From Microbacterium excoecariae (GTDB lineage Bacteria; Actinomycetota; Actinomycetes; Actinomycetales; Microbacteriaceae), in the NCBI RefSeq assembly GCF_011326725.1, contig NZ_JAANCO010000001.1, positions 1,959,115 through 2,023,114 of the forward strand: a stretch of DNA of 64,000 bases, read 5' to 3'. Each line of letters opens with the position of its first letter. Position 1 is the stretch's first letter. The position numbers and the translations under genes are program-made. The notes under the pieces are model-generated. The model did not search any database. It was not told the origin of the DNA and worked only from the letters and a program-made list of their open reading frames with translations. Below, piece after piece: positions 52,835-64,000 of this stretch.

Positions 52835-54367
52835 GTGACCGTTCGCCCTCCGGCCGATAGCCCCGCGCGTCTCGCCCGCTGGGCCGTGCCCGTCGCCGTC
52901 CTTGCGGCCGCGGCGGCCCTCCGAATCCCAGGGGTGGGCGGCCCCGAGGCCCTCATCTTCGACGAGACCTACTACGTCAAGGACGCGCTCACGCTGTGGC
53001 ACCTCGGCTACGAGGGCACGTGGGGGCAGGACCCGAACCCGGCGTTCGAGGCGGGCGACACGTCCGGGTACACGGCCGCGGGTTCGTTTGTCGCACACCC
53101 GCCGCTCGGAAAGTGGATCATCGCGCTCGGGATGGCCGCGTTCGGCGACGGCCCGTTCGGCTGGCGCATCGCGACGGCCGTCGCGGGGACGCTCCTCGTC
53201 GGGCTCGTGTACCTCGTCGGCCTGCGCCTGTCGCGCTCCGCCGTGATCGCGGGGGTGGCCGCGGGCCTCGTCGCGATCGACCCCCTGGCGATCGCGATGA
53301 GCCGCGTCGCGCTGCTCGACACGCACCTCGCGGTGTTCCTTCTGCTGGGGTTCTGGTTCGTCCTCCTCGACCGGGACCGCACCGTGCGCGCGATCCGGGC
53401 CGGGGCGGGGCGGGATCCGATCGCGGGGCCCGTCGTCTGGGCGCGCCCGTGGATCCTCGCGGCGGGCCTCGCGTTCGGGTGCGCCACCGCCGTGAAGTGG
53501 TCCGGGCTCTACGCGATCGCCGTCGTGGGCATCGCCCTCGTCGCGGCCGACGCGATCGACCGGCGGCGCGCGGGGATCCGGCTCTGGGCGCCCTCCGCGA
53601 TCGGCCGTCAGGGCCCGTCGACCTTCCTCCTGTTCGTGCCCCCCGCCGCCGCGGCCTACCTCGTCGCCTGGAGCGGCTGGCTCGTCACGTCCGGCGGGTA
53701 CGGGCGCGCAGCGTCCGCGAACCCGCTCGCCGCGCTCGTCGAGTACCACCGGGCGGTCTTCGCCTTCCACGCGGGCGTCGATTCGCCGCACACGTACGCG
53801 AGCCCCGCCATCGAGTGGATCGCGATGCTCAACCCCACGCTGATGTACCGCGAGACCCCGTCGTGCGCGGGCGGCAGGGAGTGCGTCGCGCTGATGGCCG
53901 CCCTCCCGAACCCCCTCACGTGGTGGCTGGGCGCCGCGGCGGTGGCCGCGTTCGCGATCCGCCTCGTGGTCCGCGCGATCCGCCGTCGCCCGGCGCGGGG
54001 AGCGGAGGCGTTCGTCCTCGTCGGCGTCGCCGCCACCTACGCACCGTGGCTTTTCCTGCCCGGCCGCACGATGTTCAGCTTCTACGCCGTCACGGTCCTC
54101 CCCTTCGTGGCTCTCGCGTACGCGCTCGCGCTGCAGCGGATCCGGGCGCCGCGGCCGCTCGTGCTGCTCCGCGACGCCTCGGTCGGGGAGATCCAGCGCG
54201 AGCAGGCGCGGGCGGACGCGGCGCAGCGCACGTGGCGGGCCGTGACCTCGATCGTCCTGGGAGCCACGGTCGTCGTCGCCCTGTTCTTCCTGCCCTTCGG
54301 GACGGGCTGGCCGCTCCCCGAGCCGCTCTACCGGGCGCACCTCTGGCTCCCGAGCTGGTTCCTGTAG
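52835..54367 (+). CDS. pmt: Protein O-mannosyltransferase (PMT family, GT39)
   Basis: A 510-residue polytopic membrane enzyme. The first extracytoplasmic loop has the catalytic Asp43-Glu44 in IFDETYYVKDA. It also has the AHPPLGKWIIALGM and LLDTHLAVFLLLGFWF segments typical of actinobacterial PMT (Rv1002c-like), and about nine to eleven helices. It transfers mannose from polyprenyl-phosphate-mannose to Sec-exported proteins. GTG 52835 has no ribosome site but a TAGGCT box 6 bp upstream, shared with rsmI. Confidence 0.94.
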   Translation: MTVRPPADSPARLARWAVPVAVLAAAAALRIPGVGGPEALIFDETYYVKDALTLWHLGYEGTWGQDPNPAFEAGDTSGYTAAGSFVAHPPLGKWIIALGMAAFGDGPFGWRIATAVAGTLLVGLVYLVGLRLSRSAVIAGVAAGLVAIDPLAIAMSRVALLDTHLAVFLLLGFWFVLLDRDRTVRAIRAGAGRDPIAGPVVWARPWILAAGLAFGCATAVKWSGLYAIAVVGIALVAADAIDRRRAGIRLWAPSAIGRQGPSTFLLFVPPAAAAYLVAWSGWLVTSGGYGRAASANPLAALVEYHRAVFAFHAGVDSPHTYASPAIEWIAMLNPTLMYRETPSCAGGRECVALMAALPNPLTWWLGAAAVAAFAIRLVVRAIRRRPARGAEAFVLVGVAATYAPWLFLPGRTMFSFYAVTVLPFVALAYALALQRIRAPRPLVLLRDASVGEIQREQARADAAQRTWRAVTSIVLGATVVVALFFLPFGTGWPLPEPLYRAHLWLPSWFL

Positions 54368-54381
54368 GCCCGCACGACGAC

Positions 54382-54414
54382 GGGCGCCGGACACCCCGAG
54401 GGGATCCGGCGCCC
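54382..54414. terminator. Bidirectional terminator between pmt and aldo-keto reductase
   Basis: A 10-bp stem (54382-54391 with 54405-54414; arm GGGCGCCGGA) encloses an inner CCCC/GGGG helix. It lies 15 nt after pmt and 12 nt after the convergent reductase. Confidence 0.75.
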
Positions 54415-54425
54415 TTCGCGGTGCC

Positions 54426-56607
<2,182 letters not shown>

Positions 56608-56650
56608 GATGGCTCCTCACTGTGTGCCGGGTGGCCCGAGACTACGTTCC

Positions 56651-56682
56651 GCGTGTAACGCGGGTGCACCCGGCGTGTTACG
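56651..56682. promoter_or_regulatory. Candidate operator upstream of the glycosyltransferase gene
   Basis: Direct repeats GCGTGTAACG (56651-56660) and GCGTGTTACG (56673-56682) are 22 bp apart. They flank the perfect palindrome CGGGTGCACCCG (56661-56672). The composite lies 44-75 bp before the glycosyltransferase ATG, in a promoter position. The cognate regulator is not identified. Confidence 0.4.
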
Positions 56683-56712
56683 GCTGGGGACGGGCCGGAT
56701 GAACGTCCGTCG

Positions 56713-58947
56713 TCACAGCCGCCGCGTGACCTCGGCGGCCTCGGACGGGTACGAGGGCGGGCGGTGCTCGCGCGCCCACTCGCCCGGTCGCGCGGCGAGC
56801 TCCAGGCGCAGCACGCCCCCGCCGCGCACCTCGGATCCGGTCAGCCACCCGCGATCCAGGTCCTCGCCGTTGAGCCGCGCGCCGACCACGTAGCGCGGGC
56901 CCCCGCCCGCGCCCGCCTCCGCGAACCCGACCGCCTCCACGCGAAGGTGCTCGCCGGAGGGGAGGTCGATGCCGGTCTCCGGCCAGGCGGGCGCGTTCAC
57001 GAGGAAGAGGTCCTGGCCGGCGACGGGAAAGAGCCCGAGGCTCGCCCACACGACCCACGACGACAGGCCGCCCGAGTCGTCGTTGCCCGGGAGGCCCCCG
57101 CGCCCGACCCCGAACATATTCGTGAGCGCCGCGTGCACGATCTCGGCCGTGCGGTCGGGCCGGCCCGCGTACGTGTAGGCCCACGGGGCCTCCATGTCCG
57201 GCTCGTTGTTCAGGCCCTCGAAGCGGCCGAGCGCATAGCCCGCCTCCATCTCCTCGCCCGACGGGTTCACGCCCGGCTGGACGACGGGATCCGCGCCGTA
57301 CCCGAAGAAGCGGTCCAGCATCGCGACGAAGGCCTCGTCTCCCCCGGCGAGCGCGATCCGCCCGGCCATGTCGTGGGTGAGCCGGTAGGAGTAGTTGTAC
57401 TTCGTGCCCTCGTAGAAGGTGGACTCGCGCAGGAGGCCCGTCTTCGGGTCGAAGGCGTTGCGCCAGCGGCCGGCCAGGAGGCGGCACTCAGCCGCGACTC
57501 GCGCGTCGCCCACCCGCTCGGCCACCCGCGCCGTACACCAGTAGGCGAAGGCGATGTCGAGGGTGTGGCTGATGGGCTCGGCGCGGCCGCCCGTGAGGAA
57601 GTCCTCGCCGTAGGCCCGCCGGAGGTCGGCAAGCATGTGGACGAGGGCCCAGTCCCAGTCGATCCCGGGCACCCCCGCGGCGCACAGGTCCGCGAGCATC
57701 GTGTGCGCGAGCCCCGACGCCTGGCGGGAGAACCGGTCGGATCCCTTCGCCATGCGGTACCCAATGGGGAAGTTCCCCTCCTCCTCGCACACCTGGATCA
57801 GCGCGTTGGCGAGGTCGGCGCTGCGCTCGGGCGCGAGGAGGCTCACGAGGGGCAGCTGCGTCCGATAGATGTCCCACATGGTGCAGATGTCGAAGGCGTA
57901 GGGCCCCGGCGTCGGCCACTGCGGGCTCTCGTTCGGCGCGATCGCCGGCTTGATGAAGGAGTGATACATCGCGGTGCCGAGGACGGTGCGGGCGTCGGGC
58001 GCGGCGGCGTCCGTGCGCCCCTCGACCGCGATGGGGTCGAGGTGCTGCGACCAGGCGGCCCGCGTGGCGGCGTGGCGGGCGTCGTATCCCGTGCCCCCGG
58101 GGCAGTCGCCCAGGAGGTTCGCGCGGGCCTGGTCGACGCCGCGCAGCGAGAACCCGATGCGCAGCTCGATCGTCTGGCCCGCCGTGACGGATCCCTGCCA
58201 CATGAGCCCGAAGGGGCGCATGGTCGTCGGGCGGATCGCGTCGAAGTCGAGGCGGCGCCCGCCCGGCATGAGCCGCCGGTCGTACCAGAGCAGCTGCCGC
58301 CAGTGCGGGGTGTCCGCCTCCATGTGCAGGGCGAGCGGCGTGCCCTCCACGACGATCTCCCCCTGGGCCTGGCCGATGTCGAGCGATTCGAGGTGGGCCC
58401 GGAGCGGCACGGTCGCGCCGTACGGGATGTCGAGGCCGCCGACCGAGAGGTCGATGACGAGGCGCGCGTCGGCGGTCTCGGGGAAGGTGTAGCGGTGGAC
58501 GGCCGACTTCGGCCCCACCGTCACCTCGCCGCGGATCCCGTTGGACAGCGTGAACGCGTAGGCGCCGGGGGACGCCGCCTCCTCCGTGATCTCCCACTCC
58601 CGGCCCAGTTCGTCGAGCCGGTCGATCATCGGGGTCACGCGCACATAGTTGTAGTACTTGCGGATTGCGCCCGTGCCGGACTGCTGGAAGTGCGTCACCC
58701 CGCTCGCGACCGGGCGTTCGCGCATGCGGGGCGGCACGCCCTCCGTCGACAGCGCGTACTCGCCGTACCCGGTGGGGTACGCGCCCGAGTAGGCGCACGC
58801 GGAGACCATGCCAAGCGGGTACGTCGCGCCGGGGTGCGTGTTGCCGATCTGGGGCTTGGGCCACCACCAGGTGGCCGCGAGCCCCGTCGGCTGAGGCAGG
58901 TCGGTGGGGTGGGTTCCGATGAACGGATCGACGTCCGCGAGCTTCAT
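56713..58947 (-). CDS. GH92 alpha-mannosidase-like glycoside hydrolase
   Basis: A 744-residue enzyme of family GH92 (exo-acting, inverting, calcium-dependent alpha-mannosidases). The N-terminal beta-sandwich has DPFIGT, GNTHPGATYPLGMVS and GVTHFQQSGTG. The alpha/alpha barrel has TAMYHSFIKPAIAP, FDICTMWDIYRTQLPL and GGLPGNDDSGGLSSW, whose aspartates supply the base region. The usual NEPSHH motif reads NNEPDMEAPWAY here. No signal peptide is present, so it acts in the cytosol. A TACCTT box 7 bp before ATG 58947 suggests a leaderless start. Confidence 0.9.
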   Translation of the reverse strand: MKLADVDPFIGTHPTDLPQPTGLAATWWWPKPQIGNTHPGATYPLGMVSACAYSGAYPTGYGEYALSTEGVPPRMRERPVASGVTHFQQSGTGAIRKYYNYVRVTPMIDRLDELGREWEITEEAASPGAYAFTLSNGIRGEVTVGPKSAVHRYTFPETADARLVIDLSVGGLDIPYGATVPLRAHLESLDIGQAQGEIVVEGTPLALHMEADTPHWRQLLWYDRRLMPGGRRLDFDAIRPTTMRPFGLMWQGSVTAGQTIELRIGFSLRGVDQARANLLGDCPGGTGYDARHAATRAAWSQHLDPIAVEGRTDAAAPDARTVLGTAMYHSFIKPAIAPNESPQWPTPGPYAFDICTMWDIYRTQLPLVSLLAPERSADLANALIQVCEEEGNFPIGYRMAKGSDRFSRQASGLAHTMLADLCAAGVPGIDWDWALVHMLADLRRAYGEDFLTGGRAEPISHTLDIAFAYWCTARVAERVGDARVAAECRLLAGRWRNAFDPKTGLLRESTFYEGTKYNYSYRLTHDMAGRIALAGGDEAFVAMLDRFFGYGADPVVQPGVNPSGEEMEAGYALGRFEGLNNEPDMEAPWAYTYAGRPDRTAEIVHAALTNMFGVGRGGLPGNDDSGGLSSWVVWASLGLFPVAGQDLFLVNAPAWPETGIDLPSGEHLRVEAVGFAEAGAGGGPRYVVGARLNGEDLDRGWLTGSEVRGGGVLRLELAARPGEWAREHRPPSYPSEAAEVTRRL

Positions 58948-58954
58948 CTCCCCG

Positions 58955-58960
58955 AAGGTA
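58955..58960 (-). promoter_or_regulatory. -10 box (TACCTT) for the GH92 gene
   Basis: TACCTT, 7 nt, ATG 58947 on the minus strand. The GGGGAG directly touching the ATG is too close to act as a ribosome site. Confidence 0.4.
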
Positions 58961-59010
58961 GCGGGCCCACGTGTCCGGAATATGACGCGCGTGCGGCGCG
59001 CGGTCGCGGA

Positions 59011-59016
59011 TAGACT
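59011..59016 (+). promoter_or_regulatory. -10 box (TAGACT) for hrpA
   Basis: TAGACT, 8 nt, ATG 59025. It is divergent from the GH92 promoter ~50 bp away. Confidence 0.5.
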
Positions 59017-59024
59017 GAAACGCT

Positions 59025-62909
<3,885 letters not shown>

Positions 62910-62939
62910 TGCCCGCACGCTCCTTTCGGCCGGCGTCCC

Positions 62940-62945
62940 TATAAT
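62940..62945 (+). promoter_or_regulatory. -10 box (TATAAT) for the acyltransferase gene
   Basis: A perfect TATAAT, 8 nt, then ATG 62954; the best -10 match in the window. No clear -35 was found. Confidence 0.6.
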
Positions 62946-62953
62946 CGGCGCAC

Positions 62954-64000
62954 ATGCCCCCCGCCGCTCCCGCCCCCGCGCATGCCCCGCGCCTCGACGT
63001 GCAGGGGCTGCGCGCCGTCGCTGTGCTCGCCGTGATCGCCGACCACGTCTTCGCCTGGCCGAGCGGCGGATTCGTCGGCGTGGACGTGTTCTTCGTGATC
63101 TCCGGGTTCCTCATCACCGGGTTGCTCCTGCGCGAGATCGACCGCACGGGGCGCATCTCGTTCCGCCGCTTCTACGCCCGGCGCGCGAAGCGGATCCTGC
63201 CCGCCGCGGCCATCGTCATCTTCGCGACGGTCGTGGCCTCTCTCGTGCTCCTCGGGCGGTCCGAGGCGAAGAGCGTGGCGATCGACGGCGTGTTCAGCGC
63301 GCTGTTCGTCGGCAACTGGCGGTTCGCGGCCGAGGGCGTCGACTATTTCGCGCAGGGCACGCCGCCCTCCCCCCTGCAGCACTTCTGGTCGCTGGGCGTC
63401 GAGGAGCAGTTCTACCTCGTGTGGCCGTGGCTGATGCTCGCCATCGTCGTGTTCGCCACCTCGCGGGCGGGCAAGAGCCTCGTGTCGGCCCGCCGTGCGA
63501 CCGTCGTCGCGATCGCGCTGCTCACCGCGGCGTCCTTCGGGTGGGGGCTCTATGAGACGGCCACGAACCCGGCCGTCGCATACTTCTCGACCTTCTCGCG
63601 CGCCTGGGAGCTCGGGGTCGGGGCGCTTCTCGCCTTCGCCCCCGCGCTCGCGCTCTCGCCCGGACTCCGGCGCGCGCTCGCGTGGGGCGGGCTCGGCCTC
63701 ATCGCCCTGTCGCTCGCCGTCGTCTCGGGGGACTCCCCGCTCTGGCCCGCGCCCCTCGCCCTCCTCCCCGTCGCCGGCGCGTTGCTCGTCATCGTCGCGG
63801 GCGGCGGCGGATACCGCGGGCCCGCGCCCCTCACGGTGCGCCCCGTCACCTACGTCGGCGACATCTCTTACAGCCTCTATCTCTGGCACTTCCCCGTCGC
63901 GATTCTCCTCGTCACCCTGCTCCCCGCGGGCAGCGTCGCCTACGGCGTCGTCGCCCTCGCCGCCACGGCGATCCTGTCGGTCGCGAGCTACCACCTCGTC
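62954..64000 (+). CDS. OafA/YrhL-type membrane acyltransferase (3' end beyond window)
   Basis: The frame is open from ATG 62954 to the window edge (349 codons). It begins with LDVQGLRAVAVLAVIADHVF and FVGVDVFFVISGFLITGLLL, the acyltransferase_3 signature with its catalytic His. HFWSLGVEEQFYLVWPW and ISYSLYLWHFPVAILL follow. About ten membrane helices fit OafA/YrhL proteins, which O-acetylate surface glycans. A C-terminal SGNH domain may follow outside the window. It starts 44 nt after hrpA with its own TATAAT box. Confidence 0.93.
   Translation, partial: MPPAAPAPAHAPRLDVQGLRAVAVLAVIADHVFAWPSGGFVGVDVFFVISGFLITGLLLREIDRTGRISFRRFYARRAKRILPAAAIVIFATVVASLVLLGRSEAKSVAIDGVFSALFVGNWRFAAEGVDYFAQGTPPSPLQHFWSLGVEEQFYLVWPWLMLAIVVFATSRAGKSLVSARRATVVAIALLTAASFGWGLYETATNPAVAYFSTFSRAWELGVGALLAFAPALALSPGLRRALAWGGLGLIALSLAVVSGDSPLWPAPLALLPVAGALLVIVAGGGGYRGPAPLTVRPVTYVGDISYSLYLWHFPVAILLVTLLPAGSVAYGVVALAATAILSVASYHLV

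Overview
The window is a roughly 70% GC bacterial chromosome segment packed with short-spaced genes on both strands. GTG starts are frequent, and many genes have a TANNNT box 6-8 bp before the start codon, which suggests leaderless transcripts. Gene content and order point to Actinobacteria, most likely Microbacteriaceae (Microbacterium-like). From memory, the backbone ftsB-like/DUF501, eno, mazG, mfd, pth, rplY, prs, glmU, rsmA, ispE, tatD, metG, rsmI, pmt matches the block around Rv1002c-Rv1026 of Mycobacterium tuberculosis. Species assignment is inference; no 16S gene is present. No mobile element, phage or CRISPR array was seen.

Layout. 1-6.9 kb: an overlapping carbohydrate operon (lipoprotein binding protein, two LplB/LplC-type permeases, DUF1961 protein, exo-rhamnogalacturonan lyase-like enzyme) ending in a strong hairpin. 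6.9-18.5 kb: TerC metal exporter behind a yybP-ykoY-type manganese riboswitch, an RluA-like pseudouridine synthase, an alanine/glycine symporter, a short tRNA-Leu(UAA), NDH-2, a subtilisin/mycosin-like protease, DUF501, an FtsB/DivIC-like protein, enolase, NagA and an APC permease. 18.5-29 kb: hisS, mazG, nhaA, mfd, a small membrane protein, pth, rplY, a 37-residue membrane peptide and gnd. 29-33.7 kb: a MacB-like ABC exporter next to a histidine kinase/response regulator pair. 33.7-46.4 kb: prs, glmU, tRNA-Gln, a MarR/ABC-F pair, 5-oxoprolinase (PxpA plus a PxpB-PxpC fusion), ispE, an aldo-keto reductase, rsmA, tatD, metG. 46.4-52 kb: an inserted gluconate/idonate catabolic island (FGGY kinase, idonate-type dehydrogenase, gluconate 5-dehydrogenase-like SDR, GntP permease, divergent FadR-type GntR) with two matching operator half-palindromes. 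52-64 kb: rsmI and protein mannosyltransferase divergent over one symmetric -10 box, a second aldo-keto reductase, a GT4 glycosyltransferase, a GH92 alpha-mannosidase-like enzyme, HrpA helicase and a truncated OafA-type acyltransferase.

How genes work together. The first operon imports and degrades acidic oligosaccharides inside the cell. The gnt island converts idonate/ketogluconate/gluconate to 6-phosphogluconate, which gnd elsewhere in the window can oxidise. The two-component system probably controls the adjacent ABC exporter through shared CATAGC repeats. Most of the rest is housekeeping. The least expected signals are DNA-level: an apparently strong excess of the palindrome CGGATCCG in all reading frames, a shared symmetric promoter for rsmI/pmt, and a glmU start codon 1 nt after tRNA-Gln.
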